DNA from: Novosphingobium chloroacetimidivorans
GTDB lineage: Bacteria; Pseudomonadota; Alphaproteobacteria; Sphingomonadales; Sphingomonadaceae
Assembly (NCBI RefSeq): GCF_014204535.1
Contig: NZ_JACHLR010000003.1
Span: forward strand, 269,381-333,380
Direction of reading: 5' to 3'
DNA length: 64,000 bases
The notes under the pieces were generated by a model, which was given only the letters and a program-made list of their open reading frames with translations, was not told the DNA's origin and ran no database searches. Shown here piece by piece: positions 26,643 to 35,148 of the stretch (positions are counted from its first letter, which is position 1; every line of letters starts with the position of its first letter). Position numbers and translations under genes: made by a program.

Positions 26643-27341
26643 TCAAGCCGCATCCACCATCACGATCTCGCTGTCTTCCAGCGCGGTGATGCGCAGCACG
26701 TCGAGGTCGCTGATCGCCGCGCCGTCGCGTGCGTTGACGCGGTGTTCGTCGATCTGCACCGCGCCAGTCGCGGGCACCAGGTAGGCCTTGCGGTCGCGTC
26801 CCAGCGGGTACTCGGCCGTCTCGCCCGCCTTCAGCGTCGCCCCGACGACGCGGGCGTCGGTGCGGATCGGCAGCGCGTCGTCATCGTTGGCATAGCCCGA
26901 CGCCAGCGTCACGAACTTGCCCGAGCGCTCGCCCTTGGGGAATGGCTTGGCCCCCCACGACGGCGCTTCGCCCTGGCGCGTCGGGATGATCCAGATCTGG
27001 AAGATGCGGGTCTCCACGTCTTCCATGTTGTATTCGGAGTGGCGGATGCCGGTGCCGGCCGACATCACCTGGACGTCACCCGCTTCGGTGCGGCCCTTGT
27101 TGCCCAGGTTGTCCTCGTGCGTGATCGCACCTTCGCGCACGTAGGTGATGATCTCCATGTCGCGGTGCGGGTGCGGCGGAAAGCCGGTGCCGGCCTGGAT
27201 CACGTCGTCGTTCCACACCCGCAGGTTGCCCCAGTGGGTGCGCTTGGGATCATGGTAGCCGGCGAACGAGAAGTGGTGCTTGGCGTTCAGCCAGCCGTGG
27301 TTGTCACCGCCAAGGCTGTCGAAGGGGCGCAGCTCGATCAT
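26643..27341 (-). CDS. pirin family protein (cupin; quercetinase-like)
   Basis: Bicupin of 232 aa. The N-terminal cupin has the pirin metal site: HHFSFAGYHDP, then FPPHPHRDMEIITYV, supplying the conserved histidines and glutamate, and GTGIRHSEYN. The C-terminal cupin is degenerate (QIDEHRVNARDGAAISD). YhhW-type pirins act as quercetin 2,3-dioxygenases, others as regulators; which applies here is unknown. It is divergent from the LysR gene across a 78-nt region containing the palindrome CTGATCAG (27412-27419), so it is a likely LysR target. Confidence 0.9.
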   Translation of the reverse strand: MIELRPFDSLGGDNHGWLNAKHHFSFAGYHDPKRTHWGNLRVWNDDVIQAGTGFPPHPHRDMEIITYVREGAITHEDNLGNKGRTEAGDVQVMSAGTGIRHSEYNMEDVETRIFQIWIIPTRQGEAPSWGAKPFPKGERSGKFVTLASGYANDDDALPIRTDARVVGATLKAGETAEYPLGRDRKAYLVPATGAVQIDEHRVNARDGAAISDLDVLRITALEDSEIVMVDAA

Positions 27342-27419
27342 GGTCGTGTCTCCTGTGCCGCGGGCGGAGCGCCTCGCGTCTTGAGACAGGATCTAGCGCT
27401 TGCCAGCTTGCCTGATCAG

Positions 27420-28388
27420 ATGGATAAAGTCGATCCGATCGTTCAGGGAAATAGTCAAGTGAGCAATCCGGGTACGCCCACTCTCGACCAGCTCAACATC
27501 CTGCTCGCCATAGTCGACACCGGCAGCTTCGCCGCGGCCGCGCGCAAGATGAACCGCGCGGTTTCCGCCATCAGCTACGGCATCAGCAACCTGGAGGCGC
27601 AGCTGGGGCTCACCCTGTTCGACCGCGAGGGTACCCGGCGGCCCAAGCTGACCGATGCCGGCCGCGCCGTCCTGCTGGAAGCGCGCGCGGCCGCGCTGGT
27701 GATCGACGGGCTGCGCGCCAAGGTGAAAGGGCTGCTCGATGGCCTGGAGGCGGAAGTCGACCTCGCCGTCGATGTCATGCTGCCGTCCGAGCGGCTCGGC
27801 CGGGTCCTGCGCGGCTTCCGCGAGGAGTTCCCGACCGTCCAACTGCGCCTCCATGTCGAGGCGCTGGGCGCGGTGACGGCGATGGTGCTGGACGGAGGCG
27901 CCGGCATCGGGCTTTCCGGTCCGCTGTCCACGGGCGTTCCAGGCATCGAAAGCCGGCTTGCCGGATCGGTGCCGATGGTGCCGGTCGCCGCGCCCGATCA
28001 TCCGCTGGGGCGCATGTCGGAGATCCCACCCGGCGCCGGGCGCGAGCACATCCAGCTGGTGCTCACCGATCGCTCGCGCTTCACCGAGGGCCAGGATTTC
28101 TCCGTGATGAGCCCCAAGACCTGGCGCCTGTCGGACCTGAGTGCCAAGCACGCGCTGCTGCGCGAGGGGATCGGCTGGGGCAACATGCCGCTGCCGATGA
28201 TCGAGCCGGACCTGGTTGCCGGCACGCTGGTGCGGCTGGCCATGCCCGACCATGTCGGCGGGACCTATCGCTTCTCCGGGATCTGGTGTCGCGCCAAGCC
28301 GCCGGGGCCGGCCGCCACCTGGCTGCTGGAGCAGTTCGTCGAGCTGGGGCGCAAGGACCGTGAGCTGGAGGGGATGGCCGATGTCTGA
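27420..28388 (+). CDS. LysR-type transcriptional regulator
   Basis: A 322-aa regulator with N-terminal winged helix-turn-helix (about 22-80: LDQLNILLAIVDTGSFAAAARKM, SAISYGISNLEAQLG, LFDREG) and a C-terminal substrate-binding domain (about 105-310). ATG 27420 lacks a ribosome site; GTG 27459 (VSNPGTPTLDQL) has AGGGA nine nucleotides upstream and may be the true start. Divergent from pirin, a common arrangement for LysR-pirin pairs; the whole 26.6-35.8 kb set may be its regulon (inference). Its 3' end overlaps the next gene by 8 nt. Confidence 0.9.
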   Translation: MDKVDPIVQGNSQVSNPGTPTLDQLNILLAIVDTGSFAAAARKMNRAVSAISYGISNLEAQLGLTLFDREGTRRPKLTDAGRAVLLEARAAALVIDGLRAKVKGLLDGLEAEVDLAVDVMLPSERLGRVLRGFREEFPTVQLRLHVEALGAVTAMVLDGGAGIGLSGPLSTGVPGIESRLAGSVPMVPVAAPDHPLGRMSEIPPGAGREHIQLVLTDRSRFTEGQDFSVMSPKTWRLSDLSAKHALLREGIGWGNMPLPMIEPDLVAGTLVRLAMPDHVGGTYRFSGIWCRAKPPGPAATWLLEQFVELGRKDRELEGMADV

Positions 28389-28992
28389 GCGACCGAGTCC
28401 CCATCGACCGAAGGCCATGACGCCGGGCCGCATGGAGGCGTTCACCGACGGCGTGGTGGCGATCATCATCACCATCATGGTCCTGGAGCTGAAGGTGCCG
28501 CGCGACGGCAGCCTGGCGGCGCTGTCGGACGCAGCGCCGATCCTGCTCGCCTACGTGCTCTCGTTCATCAACGTCGGCTTGTACTGGAACAACCACCACC
28601 ACTTGCTGCATGCGACCGATCGGGTGGACGGCAAGGTGCTGTGGGCCAACCTGTTCCTGCTGTTCTGGCTCTCGCTGGTGCCCTTCGTCATCCGCTGGCT
28701 GGATGAGAGCGGCTTCTCCCCCATGGCGACCGCGTCGTACGGCGTCGTGCTGGGCATGGCGGCGGTGGGCTACACCCTGCTCGAACGCGCGATCATCGCC
28801 TGCAACGGCCGGGACTCCGCGCTGGCCGACGCGATCGGCAGCGACCTCAAGGGCTGGGCATCGATCGCGTTCTACGTGGTGGCGGTGCCTGCCGCCTTCC
28901 ATGCACGGCCGGTGTCGCTGGCGCTCTATGCGGCGGTCGTGCTGCTATGGCTGGTGCCGGACCGGCGGATCGAACGGGCGTTGCGAGCGTGA
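28381..28992 (+). CDS. TMEM175/DUF1211 family membrane protein (putative K+ channel)
   Basis: Bacterial TMEM175 proteins form tetrameric potassium-permeable channels. The 203-aa protein has six hydrophobic segments with the family signature RMEAFTDGVVAIIITIMVLEL in helix 1 (FSD motif as FTD) and the NVGLYWNNHHHLLHATDRVD loop. It overlaps the LysR gene by 8 nt (start ATG 28381), so it is translationally coupled to the regulator. The physiological link between a LysR regulator and this channel is unclear. Confidence 0.85.
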   Translation: MSERPSPHRPKAMTPGRMEAFTDGVVAIIITIMVLELKVPRDGSLAALSDAAPILLAYVLSFINVGLYWNNHHHLLHATDRVDGKVLWANLFLLFWLSLVPFVIRWLDESGFSPMATASYGVVLGMAAVGYTLLERAIIACNGRDSALADAIGSDLKGWASIAFYVVAVPAAFHARPVSLALYAAVVLLWLVPDRRIERALRA

Positions 28993-29025
28993 TTTCCCCT
29001 CCCCGGCGGGGAGAGGATGGGTTTC

Positions 29026-29739
29026 TCACGCCGCGTGCGGCTCGGCTGCCGAGGGGTGCGCCATGCAGGCGAACGTGCCGCCCAGGATCAGCGCACCGGC
29101 CAAGATCAGCGGCAGCGTCAGCCCGCTCTGGGTGACCAGCAGCGCGCCCAGCGCCGCGCCCGCGAAGATCGCGGCGACGCTGGCGATGCGGCGCCCCCAG
29201 TTGGGATTGCTGCCACCCGCGACGGAGGAGTCCGCGGCAAGCCCGGTAACGGTCAACGTCAGCACCGTGGTGGTCAGGTCGGGCACCTTCAGCTGGCGGA
29301 TCGTCGCGTTGCGGAAACCCATGGCAAGGCCGGTCAGCGCGATGATCGCGTAGACGCCCCATTCGGGCGACTGGCGGGGCACGTCGAAGCCGGTCGCCAC
29401 CGCGGCGGCGATCCACAGCAGCACCGCCTCGACCGAAGCCGCGACCAGCAGCCAACGGCGCAGCGGCAGGCCGGCGTGGTGCTTGCCCACGCGCCCTGCA
29501 ACCAGCGCGCCGATCATGAAGGCTGCGATCGCCGTCAGATAGGGTGCGACCTTGAAACCCGGCGTGCCCGCCGCGGCAAAGCCGAGGAATACGACATTGC
29601 CCGTCATGTTGGCGGTGAAGACCTTGCCCAGGCCCAGGACGCTGATCGCATCGACGAGGCCGGTCGTCACCGACAGCAGCAACAGCAAGCGGTGGAGCGG
29701 CGGCAGGCCGGTGGGCGTGGGTACGGGTGCGGGCGTCAT
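29026..29739 (-). CDS. DUF1275 (YoaK) family membrane protein
   Basis: A 237-aa inner-membrane protein with six hydrophobic segments and the family features TTGLVDAISVLGLGKVFTANMTGN (about 22-45), GRVGKHHAG, and GFRNATIRQLKVPDLTTTVLT (about 140-160). Family function is unestablished, possibly transport. It is the last gene of the minus-strand series starting at 35.8 kb. An inverted CTGATC-N8-GATCAG lies 79-98 nt upstream, echoing the CTGATCAG near the LysR gene. Confidence 0.82.
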   Translation of the reverse strand: MTPAPVPTPTGLPPLHRLLLLLSVTTGLVDAISVLGLGKVFTANMTGNVVFLGFAAAGTPGFKVAPYLTAIAAFMIGALVAGRVGKHHAGLPLRRWLLVAASVEAVLLWIAAAVATGFDVPRQSPEWGVYAIIALTGLAMGFRNATIRQLKVPDLTTTVLTLTVTGLAADSSVAGGSNPNWGRRIASVAAIFAGAALGALLVTQSGLTLPLILAGALILGGTFACMAHPSAAEPHAA

Positions 29740-29817
29740 GCGGATGTCCTTGGCGATTGATGCTCGGACACCCTGCTACCCGGGTCCGCACCATCGATGC
29801 AGCCGCATAAAGTGAGG

Positions 29818-29837
29818 CTGATCGTTCGACAGATCAG
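29818..29837. promoter_or_regulatory. inverted repeat CTGATC-N8-GATCAG, possible operator
   Basis: Perfect 6-bp inverted repeat upstream of the DUF1275 gene and just past the porin stop. The related palindrome CTGATCAG occurs at 27412-27419 in the pirin-LysR interval. Assignment to LysR is speculative. Confidence 0.25.
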
Positions 29838-29843
29838 AAAAGC

Positions 29844-31199
29844 TCAGATGCGGAAGTTGGCCTCCAGACCCAGCATCGTGATCGTCCTCGCCGGTCCTGT
29901 CTCACGCAAGTAGGCGCCGGCGGAGAACGCCGAAAGCGAGGTGGACAATTCCAGCTCGGGCACCACCTGCCAGCTGAGCGAGGCCTCCACCTCCTTGCCG
30001 ATGAACTGCGAGCGAGCCTCGCCCGGCCCTCGGATCAGGTTGCCGGGGATGTCGTAGATCCCGTCGCCCTTGCTGTACCGCCAGTAGGCCATGGCGGCGA
30101 GCCCGAGCGTGAGGTCGTCGCGCAGCGTCAGGCTGACGCTCGGATGCAGGTTGACGATGTTGGTCGGCCCGATCGGCGACAGCTCGCCGAAGTACTTGCC
30201 CTTGGGAAACAGGGCATTGAACGTGCCCAGCGTGCCGCCCTTGTGCCGGTCGCCGCTAATCACGTTGAAGCGCATGGTCGCGCGCGGCTTCAGCGGCGCG
30301 CGGGGAAACGCGCGGGACACTTCGCTGCCCAGGGTCCAGGCACGGATGCGCTGGTCCTCGAACCGGCCTAACTGGACCACGCCCTCGACGTTCCAGCGCC
30401 ACTCGCCCGAAGCGCCATGGCTCCGCAGCCCCAGGCTGTGTCGCTCCTCGCGCGCGGTGATCCCGCCGAAGCTGGCGGCGCGGTTGCGATAGCCCAGGTA
30501 GTAGACGTCGAGCGTCGGACTTGCGGCATAGGCGCCCCACAGGGCCTTGGCAGGCGAGGAACGATCGTCGAAAGTGCCCAGCCTCGCCTGAACCGGCCTA
30601 GCATAGAACACGCTCACCTTGGTGTCGCCCGCAGCCACATCGGTGCGCACGCCGTCGAATGCGAGCGGCACGTTCGGGCCGTAGCGGGTGCCGACCAGCC
30701 GCTCGGTGCCGAGCGACAGCATCTGCCGTCCGCCTCGCACGGTGATCGGCCCGGTCGCGACTTCGACGAAGCCTTGCAGCAAGTCGGTGCGGGTCTGGTC
30801 GATCGGACCGGCAGAGGGTGCGACACCGACCGCATAGGCGGCGATGGGCTGCACGAACGCACGGACCGGGTCGGCGTGGAGGTCGACGTAGGGCGTGGCG
30901 CGGGTCCACAAGTAGGCATCGTCCGGCGCGTCTGCCCCGCCCCACAGGTTGTTGCCGAAGCTTTCGACTCTCGCGCGCAGCTCGCCGCCGGTGCTCAGCC
31001 AGACCGCGCCGTCGCCGGTGAGGGGGACGTACTTGAAGTCCTCCGTCCAATGTCCGGTGCGGTTGGCAGGGTCCGCGAGCTCGCTCCAGTCCTCGTCGTA
31101 GCGGGTGTTGGTCAGCGTCGGCGGCTGCCACGCCTCGCCCGACTGCGCGAAGGCCGGTGCACTTGCCAGCAGCGCAGACAGAAGCAGCAGGTTACGCAC
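29844..31199 (-). CDS. alginate export (AlgE-like) family outer-membrane porin
   Basis: Signal peptide (MRNLLLLSALLASAPAFAQ) followed by a 432-residue beta-barrel-type mature protein (451 aa in all) of the alginate_exp family: ELRARVESFGNNLWG, TPYVDLHADPVRAFVQP, LLQGFVEVATGPITVRGGRQML and a C-terminal strand ending in aromatic-containing NFRI. In bacteria without alginate operons these porins are usually induced with catabolic genes and pass aromatic or other anionic compounds. The gene overlaps DoxX by 8 nt, so the two are in one operon. Confidence 0.82.
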   Translation of the reverse strand: MRNLLLLSALLASAPAFAQSGEAWQPPTLTNTRYDEDWSELADPANRTGHWTEDFKYVPLTGDGAVWLSTGGELRARVESFGNNLWGGADAPDDAYLWTRATPYVDLHADPVRAFVQPIAAYAVGVAPSAGPIDQTRTDLLQGFVEVATGPITVRGGRQMLSLGTERLVGTRYGPNVPLAFDGVRTDVAAGDTKVSVFYARPVQARLGTFDDRSSPAKALWGAYAASPTLDVYYLGYRNRAASFGGITAREERHSLGLRSHGASGEWRWNVEGVVQLGRFEDQRIRAWTLGSEVSRAFPRAPLKPRATMRFNVISGDRHKGGTLGTFNALFPKGKYFGELSPIGPTNIVNLHPSVSLTLRDDLTLGLAAMAYWRYSKGDGIYDIPGNLIRGPGEARSQFIGKEVEASLSWQVVPELELSTSLSAFSAGAYLRETGPARTITMLGLEANFRI

Positions 31200-31614
31200 G
31201 GCGCTCTCTCAGCCGCGAGACGACCGCCACCAGCGCGAAGCCGCCGATGAGGCCCAGGTGCTCGAAGAAGGCATTGGTCGCCATGAACCGCTCGGCCCCG
31301 TGCAGGGTCCAGAAGGCGTTGGCGACAAGGGCGGCCAGCAGGGTGAAGACACCCAGCATGCCGGCACCGAGCCAGGCGAGCCGGTCGGCCAGGATCAGCG
31401 CGGGTCCGATCAGCTCGACCGCGATGGTGAGCGCGGCGAAGAACGCCGCGGGCTGGAGGCCGAAGTGGGCCTGTTCGGCGACGGCGCCGTGCCAGTCGGT
31501 CAGCTTGACCACGCCGCCCAGGATGTAGGGGCCGGTGAGCGCGAGGCGGGCGACGAACCACGTGGCGGGATGGTCGAGAATGGCGGCGATGAGGCGGGGG
31601 GTTGGCGAGTACAT
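31192..31614 (-). CDS. DoxX family membrane protein
   Basis: A 140-aa inner-membrane protein with four hydrophobic segments and the DoxX pattern ARLALTGPYILGGVVKLTDW, AALTIAVELIGPALIL and FFEHLGLIGGFALV. DoxX-like proteins are small quinone-reducing or redox-homeostasis membrane subunits; a specific partner is not known. It overlaps the following porin gene by 8 nt and lies just after repeat A5 and the amidohydrolase operon on the same strand. Confidence 0.85.
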   Translation of the reverse strand: MYSPTPRLIAAILDHPATWFVARLALTGPYILGGVVKLTDWHGAVAEQAHFGLQPAAFFAALTIAVELIGPALILADRLAWLGAGMLGVFTLLAALVANAFWTLHGAERFMATNAFFEHLGLIGGFALVAVVSRLRERRA

Positions 31615-31663
31615 GGAGATGGTCCTTACCGAGATGAGTACCGCTCCCGCCGCCTTCTCCCAT

Positions 31664-31756
31664 CGTCGTCCCCGCGAAGGCGGGGACCCCGCCTTTCTTC
31701 GTCAGGTCACTGTATGGGCAAGGAAGCGGGGCCCCCGCCTCCGCGGCGGCGACGAG
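31664..31756. repeat. palindromic repeat family A, copy 5
   Basis: Hairpins TCCCCGCGAAGGCGGGGA and CCCCCGCCTCCGCGGCGG, about 40 nt apart. One arm base pair is degraded compared with other copies. Confidence 0.75.
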
Positions 31757-31790
31757 GTTGAGTTAGGATGGATCATTGGCTCAAGCAGGC

Positions 31791-33752
31791 TCAAACCGCC
31801 CAGCAGCCACACCCGAGCGCGCCCCAGAAGCTCTGCACGTCCGCCGCCGGCACGCTGGCGCCCAGTGCTGCCGCATGGTCGTGCCCATGCACCCCGCACG
31901 ACGCCGCACAGCCGCAGGCCGACGCCAGCTTCTGCGCGTCCTGCGGCCGGCGATAGTGGCCGCCGAAGGTCGCCACCGGCGACCAGTCGGGCATCGCCTT
32001 GGGAGCCTCGGGCGCAAGCGGTCCGAAGTCGCCTTCGCCGTAGACCACCTTGCCGCCCAGCACCGTCAGCACCGAGCGCAAGTGCGCGATCTCGCTTTCG
32101 GGCACGGAGAAGTAGTCGTCCGACAGCACCGCCAGATCGGCCAGCTGCCCGGCCTTGATCTGGCCCTTCTTGCCCACTTCGTTGGAGAACCAGGTGTTGC
32201 GCTCGGTCCACAGGCGCAGCGCGGTCTCGCGGTCGAGCCGGTTGCGCGCCGGGTACAGCGTCAGCCCGCCGACCGTCTTGGAGGTGACCAGCCAGGAGAG
32301 CGAGACCCACGGGTTGTAGCTCGCCACCCGCGTCGCATCGGTGCCGGCGCCGACCGGCACGCCGGCGGCCATCATCCGCTTGATCGGCGGCGTCGCCTCG
32401 GCCGCCTTGGCGCCGTAACGCTCGACGAAGTACTCGCCCTGGAAGGCCATGCGGTGCTGCACGGCGATGCCGCCGCCCAGCGCCGCGATGCGGTCGATGT
32501 TACGCTCGCTGATCGTCTCGGCATGGTCGAAGAACCAGTTGAGGCCGGCGAGCGGAATGTCGCGGTTCACCTTCTCGAACACGTCGAGCGCGCGGCCGAT
32601 CGTCTGGTCATACGTGGCATGAAGCCGCCAAGGCCAGCGGCGCTCGGCCAGCAGCCGGATCACCGGCTCCAGATCGCCTTCCATCTCGGGCGGCATGTCG
32701 GGGCGGGCGACGCGGAAGTCCTCGAAGTCGGCGGCGGAATAGACCAGCATCTCGCCCGCGCCGTTGTGGCGGTAAGTGTCGTCGCCATCGCCCGGCTTGA
32801 TCTGGGTGGACCAGTTGGCGAAGTCCTTCAGCTCTTCCTTGGGCTTCTGGGTGAACAGGTTGTAGGCGATGCGCAGCGTCAGCTCGCCGTCCTTGTGGAG
32901 CTTGTCGATCACTTCGTAGTCGTCGGGATAGTTCTGCGAGCCGCCGCCCGCATCGATCACGCTGGTGACGCCCAGCGAATTGAGCTCGCGCATGAAGTGC
33001 CGGGTGGAGTTCAGCTGGTACTCGGGCGGCAGCTTGGGCCCCTTCGCCAGCGTCGAATAGAGGATCGTCGCGTTGGGCTGGGCCAGCAGCAGCCCGGTCG
33101 GGTTGCCGGCCGCATCGCGCACGATCTCGCCGCCCGGAGGATTGGGCGTGTCCTTGGTATAGCCCACCGCCCGCAGCGCCGCGGCGTTCAGCAGCGCACG
33201 GTCGTAGAGGTGAAGGATGAACACCGGCGTCTCGGGCGCGGCCTGGTTGATCTCGTCGATGGTGGGCAGGCGCTTTTCGGCGAACTGGTGCTCGGTGAAG
33301 CCGCCGACCACGCGCACCCACTGCGGCGGCGGGGTATTCTCGGCCTGGCGCTTCAGCATCGCCATGGCTTCGGCGAGGCTGGGGACGCCTTCCCAGCGCA
33401 GCTCCATGTTGTAGTTGAGGCCACCGCGAATGACGTGGATGTGGCTGTCGATCAGGCCCGGGATCAGGCGGCGACCCCTGGCGTCGATAACCTTGGCGTT
33501 GGGCGCGGCAGCGGCGCGGACCTCCTGCTCGGAGCCTACGCTGAGGAACTTGCCGTTCCGGATCGCCACGGCCTCGGCCTTCGGATTCTCGCGGTCGAGC
33601 GTAGTCACCTTGGCGTTGACGAGGATCAGGTCGGGGGCGCCAGAAGTGTTCAGGGAGGTCATGGCGGAAATCTCCGTGGAAGCGAGGAAGGCGGTGCCGG
33701 CGGCTCCGGCAAGCGCCTGGCGACGGGATAGAACGGGGGCGGAACGGGTCAT
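31791..33752 (-). CDS. Tat-exported amidohydrolase family protein (YtcJ-like)
   Basis: A 653-aa TIM-barrel metal hydrolase. The N-terminus is a Tat signal (SRRQALAGAAGTAFLAS with R10-R11), so a folded, metal-loaded enzyme would be exported to the periplasm. Metal-site motifs are GLIDSHIHV (H104, H106), the later WFFDHAETIS and GAGTDATR, as in the YtcJ/amidohydro_3 group. The C-terminal 41 residues (31794-31916) are an unusual Cys/His-rich tail. The start at 33752 gives the complete Tat signal; GGAG lies upstream. First of the amidohydrolase-DoxX-porin series; substrate unknown, presumably an amide, carbamate or cyclic compound. Confidence 0.87.
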   Translation of the reverse strand: MTRSAPVLSRRQALAGAAGTAFLASTEISAMTSLNTSGAPDLILVNAKVTTLDRENPKAEAVAIRNGKFLSVGSEQEVRAAAAPNAKVIDARGRRLIPGLIDSHIHVIRGGLNYNMELRWEGVPSLAEAMAMLKRQAENTPPPQWVRVVGGFTEHQFAEKRLPTIDEINQAAPETPVFILHLYDRALLNAAALRAVGYTKDTPNPPGGEIVRDAAGNPTGLLLAQPNATILYSTLAKGPKLPPEYQLNSTRHFMRELNSLGVTSVIDAGGGSQNYPDDYEVIDKLHKDGELTLRIAYNLFTQKPKEELKDFANWSTQIKPGDGDDTYRHNGAGEMLVYSAADFEDFRVARPDMPPEMEGDLEPVIRLLAERRWPWRLHATYDQTIGRALDVFEKVNRDIPLAGLNWFFDHAETISERNIDRIAALGGGIAVQHRMAFQGEYFVERYGAKAAEATPPIKRMMAAGVPVGAGTDATRVASYNPWVSLSWLVTSKTVGGLTLYPARNRLDRETALRLWTERNTWFSNEVGKKGQIKAGQLADLAVLSDDYFSVPESEIAHLRSVLTVLGGKVVYGEGDFGPLAPEAPKAMPDWSPVATFGGHYRRPQDAQKLASACGCAASCGVHGHDHAAALGASVPAADVQSFWGALGCGCWAV

Positions 33753-33800
33753 GCCGGGGCTCCAGGGCTTCAGAGGTACGCGGCTTACGCCGCCTTCCTT

Positions 33801-33891
33801 CGTCATTCCCACGAAGGCGGGAATCCATCTCCAGGTCCGTCGGCTTGGAAAGGGCGGGAGATGGACCCCCGCCTTCGCGGGGGTGACGAAG
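33801..33891. repeat. palindromic repeat family B, copy 2
   Basis: Arms CGTCATTCCCACGAAGGCGG and CCCCCGCCTTCGCGGGGGTG with inner ATCCATCTCC/GGAGATGGA pairing, between XapX and the amidohydrolase gene. Confidence 0.8.
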
Positions 33892-33924
33892 TTTTTTTGG
33901 GTAGCGGGATGTCGATGTAGGAGG

Positions 33925-34119
33925 TCAGTCGTGCGTCGATGCGCTGATCTGCGAGCGCTCCAGCAGCGACCTGGCCACCGGCACTGCCTGCTCGCCGAGC
34001 AGGATGCCCATCAGGCCGACCAGCGCGATCACGGGCGGGGCGGGAGAACGCACACCGAGCAAGTGGTAGACGATCCCCACCAAGAGACCGGCGCCCAGCG
34101 AGATCAGATATGGCTTCAT
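33925..34119 (-). CDS. XapX domain-containing small membrane protein (DUF1427)
   Basis: A 64-aa protein with two hydrophobic helices: MKPYLISLGAGLLVGIVYHLL and PAPPVIALVGLMGILLGEQAV, the XapX signature including the RSPAPPVIALVGL turn. XapX was named from the xanthosine region of Escherichia coli, but the domain recurs widely next to isochorismatase-like and amidohydrolase genes; no function is known. It starts 22 nt after the alpha/beta hydrolase stop, so the two are probably co-transcribed. Confidence 0.85.
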   Translation of the reverse strand: MKPYLISLGAGLLVGIVYHLLGVRSPAPPVIALVGLMGILLGEQAVPVARSLLERSQISASTHD

Positions 34120-34141
34120 GGTCTGCGTCCTCCCTCTCGCC

Positions 34142-34978
34142 TCAGCCCTGGATGAAGGCGAGGATGTCGGCGTTCAGCACGTCGGCGTTGGTGGTCAGCA
34201 TGCCGTGCGGATAGCCCTGGTAGATCTTGAGGGTGGCGTTCGGCAGGATCTCGGCCGAGAGCACGCCGGCGTTCTTGTAGGGGACGATCTGGTCATCATC
34301 GCCGTGAAGGACGAGGGTGGGCACGCTGATCGCCGTCAGGTCGTCGGTCTGGTCGGTCTCGGAGAAGGCCTTGATGCCCTGGTAGTGGGCCAGCGCGCTG
34401 CCCATCATGCCCTGGCGCCACCAGTTGTCGACCACCGCCGGCTTCACGTCGGCGCCATCGCGGTTGAAGCCGTAGAACGGTCCGCCCGCCAGATCGCGGA
34501 AGAACTGCGCCCGGTTGGCGGCGAGTGCATCGCGCAGGCCGTTGAACACGTCGATCGGCAACCCGCCCGGGTAGCGCTCGGTCTTGAGCATGATCGGCGG
34601 CACCGCGCTCACCAGCACCGCCTTGGCGACGCGGCCCTGCGGGATGCCATGGCGGGCGACATAGGCCGCGACTTCGCCGCCACCGGTCGAGTGGCCGATG
34701 TGGACGGCGTTCTTGAGGTCGAGGTGCTCGGCGACCGCTGCGGCATCGGCGGCATAGTGGTCCATGTCGTGGCCGAAATCGACCTGGGCGGAGCGGCCGT
34801 GGCCGCGGCGGTCATGGGCGACGACGCGGAAGCCCTTGGACAGGAAGAACAGCATCTGCGCGTCCCAATCGTCCGAGGAGAGCGGCCAGCCATGGTGGAA
34901 CACGATCGGCTGGGCGTTCTTGCTGCCCCAGTCCTTGTAGAAGATTTCGACGCCGTCGGTGGTGGTGATGGTGCTCAT
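34142..34978 (-). CDS. alpha/beta hydrolase, non-heme chloroperoxidase/arylesterase type
   Basis: Cofactor-free serine hydrolase of 278 aa. The nucleophile elbow GHSTGGGE places S97, the acid is in LVLHGDDDQIVP (227-229) and the base is H258 in YPHGML. N-terminal KDWGSKNAQPIVFHHGWPLSSDDW with the HGWP oxyanion loop and DRRGHGRS fit the perhydrolase/chloroperoxidase branch, which hydrolyses small esters and lactones and forms peracids as a side reaction. Full length with no signal peptide, so cytosolic. Lies in the hydrolase cluster upstream of XapX. Confidence 0.9.
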   Translation of the reverse strand: MSTITTTDGVEIFYKDWGSKNAQPIVFHHGWPLSSDDWDAQMLFFLSKGFRVVAHDRRGHGRSAQVDFGHDMDHYAADAAAVAEHLDLKNAVHIGHSTGGGEVAAYVARHGIPQGRVAKAVLVSAVPPIMLKTERYPGGLPIDVFNGLRDALAANRAQFFRDLAGGPFYGFNRDGADVKPAVVDNWWRQGMMGSALAHYQGIKAFSETDQTDDLTAISVPTLVLHGDDDQIVPYKNAGVLSAEILPNATLKIYQGYPHGMLTTNADVLNADILAFIQG

Positions 34979-35012
34979 GATGCGGTCCTTTCAGATGTTC
35001 GGGTTCAATCGC

Positions 35013-35110
35013 CTCGTCGTCCCCGCGAAGGCGGGGATCCCGCTTCCTTCCGATGCCCGGTCGGCATCGCAGAAGGAGAAGCGGGGCCCCCGCCTGCGCG
35101 GGGGCGACGA
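35013..35110. repeat. palindromic repeat family A, copy 6
   Basis: Hairpins GTCCCCGCGAAGGCGGGGAT and CCCCCGCCTGCGCGGGGG, with a small CCGATGCCCGGTCGGCATCG hairpin in the loop region. Confidence 0.8.
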
Positions 35111-35148
35111 ACTATGGTTTACGCAAATTTCGATGTCAGCCCGAAGGC

